64,000 bases of DNA from Sipunculus nudus (Eukaryota > Annelida > Sipuncula > Golfingiida > Sipunculidae): the NCBI GenBank assembly GCA_026874595.1, contig CM049308.1, positions 40,906,527 to 40,970,526 on the forward strand, read 5' to 3'. The notes beneath the pieces were generated by a model, which saw nothing but the letters and a program-made list of their open reading frames with translations, was not told where the DNA came from and did not search any database. Shown piece after piece: positions 1 to 11,637 of the stretch. Within the stretch, counting starts at the first letter, position 1; the number at the start of each line of letters is the position of its first letter. The translations under genes and the position numbers were made by a program.

Positions 1-60
1 GGTCGAGCACTCGCCGGAAATCGAAATACGACAGACAGAATGGGGAATGCAAAGACAAAT

Positions 61-1092
61 ACAAGTGACCCAGGGGTCATGACGCTCAGCTGACCAGGAA
101 TACATTGACAAAAGTTATTTTTATCATCTGAATGTCAAATTTGAATGAAATACTTTTTCCAAACTTGACCTTTTGTATAAAATCATCCAATATTCATTGG
201 GGTACTATGGAGCTCTGTAGCATGAAGGATATGGGTAACAGACACCTATTTTCAAGCTTTACAAGATGACTTTTCAGGGGTCTCCCAGCATGTCAAAAAA
301 TAAAATTCTAGGTCCAGTTATTATGATTTGTGCCCTGTTAACAAATCCAAATGTTTATTCTGGGGGGTATTTCAAAGCCGCATAGGATGAAGGATATGGG
401 TAACAGAGATGTAATTTCAGGTGCACAAGGAGACTTTTCAGGGGCCTCCCAGCATATCAAGAAAGGAGATTCTAGGTCAAGTCATTATAATTTGTGCTCT
501 GTTAACAGATGACCAAATCTTTATTCTGGGGAGTACTTCGGAGCCCCAGAGCATGAAGGATATGGGTAACAGGGACCTTATTTCGGGTTTCCATGTAGAC
601 CTTTTATGGGCTTCCCTGGAGGTGAGGACAGATGATTCTAGGTCCAGTCATTATGATTTGTGCCCTGTTTACAGATGACCAAATGTTTAAAGATCACAGT
701 AGTAGAGAAAAAAAATCGTAAAAAATAAAAAAAAATAAAGGTGGCGCCACCAATCTCCAGAAATTGATGAAACACTCCATGATCAATATCCATGCAAAGA
801 ATCATGGTGATTAATGCATTAGTTGTTCAGATACTTTAGCTTTTGTATTAAATTTTGCATTATTCTGGGGGGGTACTTCAGAACCCCATAGCTCGAAGAA
901 TATAGGTCACAGTGACCTAATTTCAGGTTTACAAGGAGAATTTCCATAGACCTCCCAGGATTTCAAGTAAGAAGATTCCCGGTCTAGCGGTTACGATTTG
1001 TGCCCTGTTAACAGACAGACGCCTGGATGGCCGGACGGACGACGGACAAAAGGTGATCCCTACAGCTCAGATGACTTTCAGTCAGCTGAGCT
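61..1092 (+). mobile_element. Pearl-like / Helentron-associated mosaic element, both ends present
   Basis: The left end carries a conserved motif (ACAAGTGACCC followed by GGTCATGACGCTCAGCTGAC, 61-94). The right end carries a GACG-type microsatellite followed by a 29-base hairpin (1064-1092: AGCTCAG/CTGAGCT outer stem, TGACT/AGTCA inner stem). GCTCAGCTGAC at 84-94 is inverted as GTCAGCTGAGC at 1081-1091. The interior holds diverged copies of the core repeat (GGGGTACTTC, then AGCCCCATAGCTC, then GACCTAATTTCAGG) and one GGTGGCGCCACC site at 740-751. No protein is encoded. The design (unique ends, tandem core, microsatellite, 3' hairpin) is that of pearl/HINE elements of bivalves; assignment to that family is inference. 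Confidence 0.6.
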
Positions 1093-3914
1093 AAAAATTG
1101 AAAAAATACAGGTGGCGCCACCAGAATGCAGAAACTGATGAAACATTTCATGATCAATATCCATGCAAAGAATCATGGTGATCAATATAATAATTGTTCA
1201 GATACTTGAGCTTTTGTATCAAATTTTCCATTATTCTGGGGGGTACTTCGGAGCCCCATAGCTCAGTGGTTATGGGTAACAGAGACCTAATTTCAAGTTT
1301 TTAAGGAAACTTTTCATGGGCCTCTCAGCATGTCAAGAGAGAAGATTCTAGGTCCAGTTGTTACGATTTGTGCCATGTTAACAGATGACCGCATCTTATG
1401 AGGTCTCAAAAATAGAGAAAAAAATTCGTAAAAATAAAAAAAATACAGGTGGCGCCACCATACTGCAGAAACTGATGACACATTCCATGATCAATATCCA
1501 TGCAAAGAATCATGGTGATCACTGCAATAGTTGTTTAGATACTTGAGCTTTTGTATCAAATTGTCCATTATTCTGAGGGATACTTCAGATGACTTACAGT
1601 CAGCTGAGCTAAAAACACTTAATGGTCAATATCCATGCAAAGAATCATGATGATCTCCGTATTAGTTGTTCAGATACTTCAGCTTTTGTATCAAATTGTC
1701 CATTATTCTGAGGGATACTTCAGAGTCCTATAGCTTGAAGGATATGGGTAACAGAGACCCAATTTCAAGTTTCCACAGGCACTCTTCATGGGCCTCCTTG
1801 CATGACAAGAATGAAGTTTCTAGGTCCAGTTGTTGCAATTTGTACCCTCTTGATAGATAACATAGGTGGCGCCACCAGTCTGCAGGAACTGATGTAACAT
1901 CTCATAATCAATATGTATGCCAAAAATCATGACCATCAGTGATGTAGTTATTGAGATATTGAAGTTTTTGTATGAAATTTTTGACTACTCTGGGGGGGTA
2001 CTTTGGGGCCCCATAGCTCGAAGGATATGGGTAACAGAGACCTAATTTCTGGTTTCCATGGAGACTTTTCATAGGTCTTCTAGTGTGTTGAGAATGAAGA
2101 TTCTAGGTCCAGTCGTTACTATTTGTGCCATGCTAACAGATGACAGCATCCTTTAAGGTCTAAAAAATATAGGAAAAAATCGTAAAAAATCGAATGATAC
2201 AGGTGGCGCCACCAGTCTGCAGGAACAGATGACACATCTCATGATCAATAGTTATGCCACAAATCATGACCATCATTCAAGTAGTTAATGAGATATTGAA
2301 GTTTTTGTATGAAATTTTTTACTTTTCTTGGGGGTACTTTAGGGCTCCATAGCTCGAAGAATATGGGTAACAGAGACCTAATTTTGGTTTCCATGGAGAC
2401 TTTTCATAGGTCTCTCAGTGTGTCGAGAATGAAGATTCTAGGTCCAGTCGTTATGATTTGTGCCACATTAACAGATGACAGCATCCTTAAAGGTCTCAAA
2501 AATAGAGGGAAAAATCGTAAAAAATCAAACAATACAGGTGGCGCCACAAGTCTGCAGGAACTGATGGAACATTTCATAATCAATATGTATGCCAAAAATC
2601 ATGACCATCAGTGATGTAGTTATTGAGATATTGAAGTTTTTGTATGAAATTTTTGACTACTCTGGAAGGGGGGGGGGTACTTTGGGGCCCCATAGCTCAA
2701 AGGATATGGTTAACAGAGACCTAATTTCTGGTTTCCAAGGATATTTTTCATGGACCTCTCAGTGTGTCAAGAATGAAGATTCTAGGTCTAGTCGTTACGA
2801 TTTGTGCCATGCTAACAGATGACAGCATCCTTAAAGATCTCAAAATTAGAGGAAAAAATCGTAAAAAATCGAACAATAAAGGTGGCACCACCAGTCTGCA
2901 GGAAGTGATGACACATCTCATGATCAATAGTTATGCCACAAATCATGACCATCAGTCAAGTAGTTAATAAGATATTGAAGTTTTTGTATGAAATTTTTTA
3001 CTTTTCTTGGGGGTACTTTGGGGCTCCATAGCTCGAAGAATATGGGTAACAGAGACCTAATTTCTGGTTTCCATGGAGACTTTTCATAGGTCTCTCAGTG
3101 TGTCAAGAATGAAGATTCTAGGTCCAGTCTTTACGATTTGTGCCTTGTTAACAGATGTTTACATTTTGAAAGGTCTCAAAAATAGAGAAAAAAATTCGTA
3201 AAAAATTGAACGATACAGGTGGCGCCACCAGTCTGCAGGAAGTGATGGAACATCTCATGATCAATATGTATGACAAAAATCATGACCATCAGTCAAGTAT
3301 TTAATGAGATATTGAAGTTTTTGTTTGAAATTTTTTACTTTTCTGGGGGGTAGTTTGGGGCCCCATAGCTGGAAGAATATGGGTAACAGAGACCTAATTT
3401 CTGGTTTCCATGGAGACTTTTTATAGGTCTCTCAGTGTGTCGAGAATGAAGATTCTAAGTCCAGTCATTACGATTTGTGCCTTGTTAACAGATGTTCACA
3501 TTTTTAAAGGTCTCAAAAATAGAGAAAAAAATTCGTAAAAAATCGAAAAATACAGATGGCGCCACCAGTCTTCAGGAACTGATGGAACCTCTCATGATCA
3601 ATATGTATGCCAAAAATTATGACCATCAGTCAAGTAGTTAATGAGATATTGAAGTTTTTGTATGAAATTTTGGACTTTTCTTGGGGGTACTTTGGGGCCC
3701 CATAGCTCGAAGGATATGGGTAACAGAGACCTAATTTCTGGTTTCCAAGGAGATTTTTCATGGACCTCCCAGGATGTCAAGTAAGAAGATTCCAGTTCTA
3801 GCGGTTACGATTTGTGCCTGGTTAACGGACAGACAGACGGACAGACGGACAGACAGACGGACGACGGACAAAGAGTGATCGCTATAGCTCAGATGACTTT
3901 CAGTCAGCTGAGCT
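1093..3914 (+). repeat. Tandem array of the 337-bp core repeat
   Basis: Palindromic GGTGGCGCCACC or one-base variants fall at 1111, 1448, 1865, 2202, 2537, 2881, 3218 and 3555. Most spacings are 335-344 bp, giving a core unit of about 337 bp; a partly duplicated stretch near 1560-1700 explains the longer step. Each unit also has CTGCAGGAACTGATG, CATGATCAATAT, a short G-run with GGTACTT, and GACCTAATTTC. The array ends with a GACA/GACG microsatellite (about 3828-3866) and the family hairpin at 3886-3914. Open frames here on either strand are by-products of the repeats. Confidence 0.8.
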
Positions 3915-5345
3915 AAAAATGAGATATAGTTTGTGCAGATGGGACAATATTTGACGAAGTTTATGAGCAAAATAATATTTTGGAGTTTTGGTGACCTTAT
4001 CTTTTGACCTATCTCCACTAAAAACAAAAGACTTGTAGCACTTTCTATCAACTGTATAACTTTGAGAGCGACTGCTTGAGATTTGTGGCCTGTAGAGCGG
4101 AAATAGTAAAATCGCGTAATATCTCGTTTGACGATAAACGGTGCAGATTTCTTAAGATTTGTTGTAAAGTCGAGTAAAACTGATCCAGTGCTACCTGAAG
4201 CAAAACAAAAGTAGGCCTCTCTAGCTTTATAAGCGACAAAGTAATAAAAATAAGACCCGCTATTTTCAAATATCATAAATTTCCCCTAAAATGCGTAGCC
4301 ATGGTAACAGCAGATTGAGACAGCAATACATCAGAAGAAAGGCCATAGAATTGCAAACAAAATGAGCTATAGTTTATGAGGCTACGATTAATTTTGACGA
4401 AGATATGAAGAAAGAACTATTCTTGTGATTTTTATGACCTTGACCTTTGACCTATTCACACAAAAAGACATCAGACTACTAGAATGCTAGGCATATTATC
4501 AACAGTATAACATTCAGAGGGATTGCTAAAAAATCTGGCTTGTGGGATGCCATATGTCAAAAGAAAGAACAAGCAGGGAGGTGACTTTGACAAAAACTGA
4601 CAAACAGACAGATATACTGACACACTTGAGATAACAGATAACTTGAAAATCTATGGAGAAGGTAAAGAGAAACAAAATGAGCTATAGTTCATGTAGATAA
4701 GGTTTATGATTTTTGAAATATGGCCAAAAAATTATATTGTGAAGTGTTTATAGTGTAGCGCCCCCTAGCGGCCATATTAAAAAATGGAAAAACAATTTTG
4801 AGATATTAGTATAGGACATAACATAAACAGTTTCAAGACAATTCCTTATTTGAGGAATTAAGGGCATCTTTAAGTGAAATCTCGCAAAATCTCGTTTGAC
4901 AAAATCTTGTGCAAGATATTGCGAGACTTGAAATAAAATCTTGTAATACTAATTAAATGCTATCTGATGCAAAAAAAATATCTAGCTTTAAAAATGACTA
5001 AGAGAAAAAAAAGACCCGTTATTTTCAATAATCATGATTTTTCCACAAAAATTCGTAACCATGGTTACAGCAGATTTGAAGCAGCTACACATCAGAAGAA
5101 AGGGCAAGGAATGAGGAACTAAAGGAGCTATAGTTTTTGTAGATAGGACAATTTAGGACGCAGTTATGACCCGAAAAAGATGTTGACCTTTATTTGATGA
5201 CATTGACCTTAATTTTTCACCGAAATTTACCAGGCTCCTAGAACTTTTTTATTGTCCATCAACTTAGTAAGTTTGTAAGCGATTGTTGCTAAAATGTGGC
5301 CTATAAAGTGTACACAGACAAGACAGACAAACAGACATACGCAAC
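3915..5345. repeat. Diverged dispersed/tandem repeat with GACCTTGACCTTTGACC motif
   Basis: At least three or four diverged units start with an AAATGAGCTATAGTTT-like phrase (about 3920, 4365, 4677, 5130). They share ACAGCAGATT...CATCAGAAGAAAGG and usually end in GACAGACAGA-type tails (about 4600 and 5310). One unit contains TGACCTTGACCTTTGACCT at 4435-4453. No coding potential is recognised; the 172-residue minus-strand frame crossing 3758-4276 starts inside the microsatellite and reads repeat sequence. Confidence 0.55.
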
Positions 5346-5754
5346 TGATAAATATGCTTGCCGAAATCGAAGATTTCCGGCAAGCAATAAACCCATCAAG
5401 CTCTATAAGCCTCTTGTCATTATCGTGGAATTACAAACACAGCAACAGCCATTGTGGCAATTTGTTAACAACTCTCGTTAATAACTAACTCGAACAAAAC
5501 TGTATATATAGAGAGACCAGCATGTTCCCCCCCCCCTCTCTCTCTCTCTTTCTCTCTGTCGAACTCAATCGGACTCGAACATAATGCGGCTTTCAGTCTA
5601 TATACTAATTAATCAAGAGTAAACCTTTCTCTGTTAATATTAATCCATACACAACAATCATGTTAATATAATGGTTATTAAACTGACCTTTCTTATAATG
5701 CTAGTTTACTCATAACCGTTTATCAGACTTTGAAACGAATAATTAAACTTATCT
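5346..5754. other. No gene seen; C-run and CT-rich tract
   Basis: The stretch is AT-rich and largely unique in the window. It has a short C-run followed by CT repeats near 5527-5560. The part from about 5560 shows weak similarity to the flank of the second duplication copy near 16530. Confidence 0.5.
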
Positions 5755-6072
5755 CAACACAACTCTGCGGATGGCGTGACTTCAACTCGTTTCCCACAAT
5801 GCATATATTTATTTATGGAGCCATATTCGGCCCTAATGCTGTAAACAGGGAATTCCATATAGCACCTTTATGTGAGTATTATGGTCCAAACAAATCGAGG
5901 CCTGACCTGTTCGCTTTCAACGAGATGAGGTAATTTATATCCATGTTGAATGTCGCTCTGTGTGACCTCTGTTGATTCTAACACAAGTGATTATAATGTT
6001 TTGTGATGACCTTGGCCCAACATTGCATTTGCAACAGCATGCTCCGGAGATCCCCACCCCCCCCCCCCCCCG
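5755..6072 (+). repeat. Segmental duplication copy A (SINE-free)
   Basis: This block is collinear with 16577-17097, sharing GGCGTGACTTCAACTCGTTT, GCACCTTTATGTGAG, CGAGGCCTGACCTGTTCG and a terminal C-run (6057-6071). It lacks the roughly 218-bp SINE present in the other copy. The intact pre-insertion site (ATTATA) lies at 5990-5995. Both copies are followed by 27-bp minisatellite arrays, so the duplicated unit probably included the founder of that array. Confidence 0.75.
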
Positions 6073-6149
6073 TGTAAACTGGTTAAATGTTAAAATTGCC
6101 ACATTTATTTGAAAACTGTTAATTGTCTACAGGTTGCCTGACACAATGC

Positions 6150-7320
6150 CTGTGCCATCCCTATATATTCCTATGTCAATCCATATGTCCCCGATGTTAC
6201 CCCTATGGTTTATGGCTCTATCACGCCTAGGTATACACCAATATTAACCCCTTCCCTTATATGAATTTTTGTCACGCCTTGGTATACTTAAGGCCCTACA
6301 ACGCCTTGGTGCACATAAGGCTCCATCACGAGTTGATATACACGAGGTTCTGCCACGCTTTGGTATACATAAGGCTCTTTCACGACCCTCGTATCCTCCC
6401 TAAAGGGGCTGTACCACGACAAGGTGTACATGAGGCTCTGTCAGGCCCTAGTAAACAGGAGGCTCTATTACAAGATGGTATACACGAGGCTCTTTCAAGA
6501 TATGGTATACACGAGGCTCTATCATGAGTTGGTATACAGGAGGCTCCATCACGAGTTGGTAAACACAAAGCTCTATCAAGAGTTCGTATACACGAGGCTC
6601 TATAACGAGTTGGTATACACAAGTTTTATCACGAGTTGGTTTACAAGAGGCTCTATCACGAGTTGGTATACACGAGGCTCTATCATGTGTTGGTATACAC
6701 GAGGCTCTATCACGAGTTGGTATACACGAGGCTCTATCACGATTGGGTATACACGAGGCTCTATCAGGCTTTGGTATACTCGAGCTTCTATGACCTGTTG
6801 GTATACACGAGGCTCTATCATGAGTTGGTATACACGAGGCTCCTTCACGTGTTGGTATACACGAGTCTCTGTCATGAATTGGTATACACGAGGCTCTATC
6901 ACGAGTTGGTATACACGAGGCTCTATATTAAGAGTTGGTATACACGAAGCTCTATCACGAGTTGGTAAACACGAGGCTCTATCACGAATTGGTCTACACG
7001 AAGCTCTGTCACGCCTTGGTATAAGGGTCTACCACCCCTTGTTCTACACTGGGCTTTACCACGCATTGATATACATAATTTATATAATGCTTTGTCACGT
7101 CTCGGTATATACGAGGCTCTATTACGCCGTGGTATACACGAAGCTCTATCATACTTTCGTAGACATAAGGCTCTGTCACCTCTATGTGTATACTTGGGTC
7201 TGGCAAAACTAATTATTTATGAGATTCTATCATGCATTGGTTTATATATAAAGTCTCTAGAGCCCCTTAGTAAAATCAAAGGTCTATCACACCTTTCTCG
7301 CATTTTTATAGTAAACCTGT
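6150..7320 (+). repeat. 27-bp minisatellite array A
   Basis: The unit is close to GGTATACACGAGGCTCTATC followed by ACGAGTT, with a measured period of 27 bp (for example GGCTC at 6676 and 6703). The centre (about 6450-7000) is well conserved and the edges decay. Because 27 is a multiple of three, long frames occur on both strands encoding nonapeptide repeats such as YTRLYHELV. I do not regard these as genes: the frames lack normal context and the related array B is full of stops. Confidence 0.85.
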
Positions 7321-7439
7321 TTCATATGGCATGTTTGATTTAAAATGAAAAATTAACAGAAAACATAATTAAGATCAATTCAAGTGTGACTAAACCATAT
7401 TCAGAGAGATTTATAAAGTTCAGACCATTTCAATCAAAA

Positions 7440-8860
7440 TAAAAGTGCTCAAAATCATATTTTATGCCCCGAGTCCTTAGAAAATATGTCTCACTGACCT
7501 TATTAAGGCTTCCAAGAAGATTTTACCCAGATGCTTAGTTAAACGTTTCCACATCAAACTGCTACAACTTGTGTCCATCTAATATATAGGGTACTCATAT
7601 GATCTTCCTTTATGACAAAAAAATGGCCACAGTCACCTTAGTTTGAAGGTCCAAGGAGACATGTCAATGATATGACCTCCCTTTACATTTCTAGATCCAA
7701 CTGTTGAGATATGTTCCCTGACTTTCTGGTGCTAACAAAGTCACAGTAATGGTCACAATTTATAATTTCAGGATTCAACGCAGACTTGGCAAGGACGTCC
7801 CTGGATGTAATATTAGAAGGTTCTAGGTCAAACAGTAAAGTGTTGTCATGCCTGACAGTCTGCGTGATTATAATCATATTTTTTGCCAGACCTATATATG
7901 CAGATTATAGGTCACCAGGTCACCAGGGAGATCTGCCCAGAACCTACTGGGATGTTGTTTTAGAAGATTTTAGGCCTAACGGTTACAATTTGTGCCCCAG
8001 TTGTCTGACTGCTCATTGTTTTTGGCCAGTCTCGCAGGATATAAGCCACCATGACTTAAAACAAGTTTCCAGGGAGGTCTGTTCCACACCTCCTTGGATA
8101 TGTCGTTAACTTAGGAGATTCTAGGGGGTTACAGATAAAATTTGTGCCCCATCTAACTCTTTGGGTGCTCAAAATCATGTTTCCGGGTTGTAGCTCGCAA
8201 AATATGGATCACCATGACTTATTTTTCAGGTTTCCGAAGAGATTTGCCCAGGACCCCCTTCGATGAAGAGTTAAAGTTTCTATGTATAACGGATACAATG
8301 TATGCCTTTTCTGATTCCCTGAGTAATCAGATCAGGTTTTCTGTCCGTAGCTTGCAAAATATAGGTCACGGTGACCTAATTTAAGGTTTCCGAAGCGATT
8401 TTCCTAGGACTTCCCTGGATATGAAGTTAGAAGTTTCTGGGACTAACGATTACAGTTTGTGCCCTGTTAACGTCAAGACTGCTTCATTTGAAGGTATCAA
8501 AAATAGAGGAAGGCATGCATAGTGGAAATAGTTGAAAATAGTGGAAATATAGATGGCGCCACCTGAAACTGATGAACTGACGAAACTGTCCATGACCATT
8601 ATGCATGGGCAAAATCATGGCAATCAGTCTAGGTGTTAGTTATTGAGATACTAGAGCTTTTGTATCAATGTTTTTAATGTAAATTTTGTATCAAAATTTT
8701 AGGTCAACATTTAGGTTAGAGAATGTAGGTCGCAGTGACCTTGGATGTAAAGTTAGAATTTTCTATGTAGAGCGGTTACGATTTGAGCCCTGTTAACGGA
8801 CGGACGAAAGCCGAAGAGTGATCACTATAGCTCAGATGACCTTCAGTAAGCTAAGATAAA
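7440..8860 (+). repeat. Decayed pearl-like core repeats with 3' terminus
   Basis: Successive units of roughly 200-300 bp share phrases of the 337-bp family (TTTCCAAGGAGA, GGATGT...TTAGAAG.TTCTAGG, GGTTACAATTTGTGCCC). The palindrome variant GATGGCGCCACC is present near 8551. The end has TTAACGGACGGACGAAAG and a degenerate hairpin at about 8829-8857. Frames in the region are repeat-derived. Confidence 0.6.
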
Positions 8861-9564
8861 AAGTAAATAAGAAAAACAAAAATCATTCCAGTGTGTCCAA
8901 GACCTAATCAGCCCTAATACGCATGGGATACTTCTGCCATTCAAATTAGAAGTGGATTCGTTTAACTTAATAGGAAATCGCTGCGCACAGAAATTGTTTA
9001 CTGGTTAATTGACAGACAGCCGGGGCTATTAACTATATCCCTCACTCCGCTTGGCGGATAATAAATATAAAAGCATGCAATTTTAGGTTTGCGGGGATCA
9101 GTCAGTGCTTTTCTTTGATTGCTTTTGCTTATGCATGGGTGCTGCAAAATTTGATATTACTATTTCTTTTACAAAATCAGGAGACATCTCTCTTTTGTTC
9201 GTAAACGTACATACTGGATGCTGCCCCACTGTGCCAGGTAAGTATTGCCATATGGTACATCACAATTCCGTTGTGCAGTCCCCATTATTTTCCAAGTTTC
9301 CTCCGGTGACGCAACTAAATAAATAAATTTAATGTAACAAATACAGCAAACAGATCGCCAGTCAACGAATTGGTAACGGCTACAAAAAACTGTGCCGATA
9401 CAGAGACTGAGTATTTCAGGTGCATGTATATAGTTGTTAATGTGTCCATTTGTGAAAAGAAAAGTAGCGTAGTGTATAACCAAGATCGTAATGTGTTCAG
9501 TTTAATACAATATGTCATATCCATCGCAGTCAGGTAGTCTTTCTCTATAATAAACATTCACACA
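8861..9564. other. No feature recognised
   Basis: Mixed-composition sequence with short overlapping frames on both strands. None has a recognisable domain, splice pattern or codon bias. Confidence 0.4.
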
Positions 9565-9745
9565 GTACATATAGCTTCATATGTAAAGTATCGATTTATG
9601 AAAGCCTGTGTACACACCGCGGTTTTACTAACAATAGAATTATGTAAAATGTCAATTTAACAGTGCAACACATGTCATATGTAAAACATCAATTTATTAT
9701 AGCTTATATCGAAACCGCGGTTTTCCTAACAATGGAGTGGTGATT
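9565..9745 (+). repeat. Two-copy tandem duplication (about 98 bp)
   Basis: Two adjacent blocks share CATATGTAAA, TCAATTTA-like and CCGCGGTTTT.CTAACAAT. CCGCGGTTTT begins at 9617 and 9715, giving a period of about 98 bp. The pair lies immediately upstream of the leucine-rich-repeat fragment and might be part of its promoter region. Confidence 0.5.
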
Positions 9746-9787
9746 AATGCCAATTGAACAGCTCAAGTGGCCTCTGTGCTATCAAAA

Positions 9788-10270
9788 ATGGTATATTTTG
9801 GCCAAACTGTATCCAATGACAGAGGCATATTGATTGTTCAACTCGCTTTATTTTTGTTGGCTAACTTTGAATGTCTTTTCGTGAAACAGAATGGCCCAAG
9901 TTTAAGCCTTGCTGTTCCTGCATATGATCGTCTTGACATAACGGGACTTTGTGTGCCACAAAGAGTGTTTGATCTGTACAAAGGACTGGAACCATCGTCT
10001 TCAGAGAGAAAACGTTCCCATTATTACAGCAACGAAAAATCATAACCGGATAATTTCCAGATAATTGGAATTGACATTCAACTTGCGTTGTTTTTCCCAA
10101 AGATTCAATGTTTCCGCCTGTCCTGGAACAACATTACCACAGTTAGGACCAAATTGTTTTCTGGTTTACAGGAACTGAAATTCTTGTACATGAACCACGG
10201 AGGTATTTCAAAAATAGAACCACGGGGGCTACATGGCATACCAAATCTCAAGGTGTTGAGTCTGACATGA
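9788..10270 (+). pseudogene. Leucine-rich-repeat (LRR/Toll-like) gene fragment, broken by a stop
   Basis: One reading frame runs from ATG 9788 to TGA at 10268-10270, broken only by TAA at 10043-10045. The N-terminal part has a hydrophobic stretch (GILIVQLALFLLANF) that could be a signal peptide. After the internal stop the frame reads typical extracellular LRRs: FPKIQCFRLSWNNITTV, then LQELKFLYM, then GIPNLKVLSL, fitting the LxxLxLxxNxI pattern over about 2.5 repeats. Such repeats occur in Toll-like receptors and many LRR receptors; no TIR or transmembrane part is present. It could be a decayed gene, or an exon of a gene whose intron covers the stop, although I saw no convincing splice sites. 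LRR identity is likely; the receptor family is inference. Confidence 0.5.
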
Positions 10271-10329
10271 TAAATTACCGCATTTGTAAGTAGGGATGTT
10301 CGATGGTTTGCTCCGTTCGCAGTATTTAG

Positions 10330-10810
10330 ATCTCCGTTTCATCAAAATAAGAGTCCTGAAATCAAATGCACTGGTACCAATGAGATCGCTTAGAAGGTTA
10401 CTGGTCACAGTTACTGGTATAACTGGCTCTAGAAAGTCTTTCTAAATATAAAGGGAGGTCTTTGTAATGTTTCCTTTTATATCCAAAATAAGGTCACTGT
10501 GATCTATATTCTGTGAGCTGTGTGAAACAACATGATTTGAGTACCCTAATAGTCAGATGGACACAAGTTCTAGCAGTTTGACGTGGAAACTTTTAACTTT
10601 GCATCTGAGGAGTTCCTAGTAAAATCTTCTTGCTGTTACCTATTTTTTATGACTATGGGCAAAAAAATTATTTTGAGCACTCTCATTCTACCTACTGTTC
10701 AAGGTTCCTTAGCAAATATTTTTAACAGAACCTAACATCAATAATTTAACAGGCATCACATGTATACATATCAAATTTAGCTGAGCGTCATAACCCATAG
10801 GTCACTTGTT
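10330..10810 (-). mobile_element. Decayed pearl-like element, reverse orientation
   Basis: Read on the minus strand, the element begins with the family's 5' end motif (plus strand 10778-10810, TAGCTGAGCGTCATAACCC then ATAGGTCACTTGTT). It continues into diverged core phrases (AAGGTCACTGTGATCTATATT and ACACAAGTTCTAGCAGTTTG on the plus strand). No hairpin end was found, so it is truncated. Confidence 0.5.
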
Positions 10811-11637
10811 CACTTTATTATAACCAAAGTGCTCTGATCAGGCGAGGCGGTGGGCTGTAGGAGGACCAATACGAGCCCCTAACCCTGCGTTCCCAGAAAA
10901 GTTTCATTTCTAAAATGTAAATTAAATAAATTGAAAAAAAAATAAAGAAATAACTTTGTCCCACATAGAGATCCTCGTTGAAAAACCTCACCTTCTGAAT
11001 TAGCTGTCCCGTTGAATCATATTGTATAGTAACAAATAAACAGTGTGCTGGTGTAACGGCAGTTATACTCTTGCACTAAAATTGATGCATGCTCTATATT
11101 CACTATCAATGTGTGTTGAATGCAAGAAATGTAATGATAAAAAAACTTGGGCCATGTATTCTGTATATAATGGAATGGTTGGTACTAATAAAGGTATTTG
11201 ATGTAGTAGAGATTGTTATAATCTTTTGATACAGAAATGCATTTCATACAGCATTGCATCGATTATGAATAGAGAAGACAGATGTTTGATTACGACCTTG
11301 AAAATTAGATCAAGGTAAGAAATAATAACTAGGTACAAACATGTCACCTTTGAGACTTACACTGCCCTAACTTCAATTTTGGAATATCAGCCGCTTAGAG
11401 AGCTAGCGATAACCGGACAGAAGAAAAAAAAATAAAAGTGCACAAAACCTTGTCAGTGGACCTAGCAGGCAACTCCAAAAGAAATGACCTAAATATCGAT
11501 AGAAATAAACTCTTAAACCTCTAACAATAATCCTCTCCCCCACCGTGGGAGGCTGAAATATCGTGAAAACACACGCACACATGTTAACAGCTGTAGCAAT
11601 CTTCGCGGGTTAAAGAAGAGGGTTTCTTATATTAAAA
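10811..11637. other. No gene seen
   Basis: AT-rich, largely unique sequence. No convincing coding exon, RNA gene or repeat was recognised. Confidence 0.4.

Noticed and set aside
3758-4276. 172-codon minus-strand frame
   Set aside because: It begins in the GACA/GACG microsatellite (giving SVRLSVRLSVCLS) and runs through repeat DNA; no domain and no eukaryotic gene context.
6424-7212. 262-codon plus frame and 100-codon minus frame with YTRLYHELV-type repeats as genes
   Set aside because: Unit length 27 bp is divisible by three and stop-free, so frames persist on both strands by default; sister arrays are full of stops.
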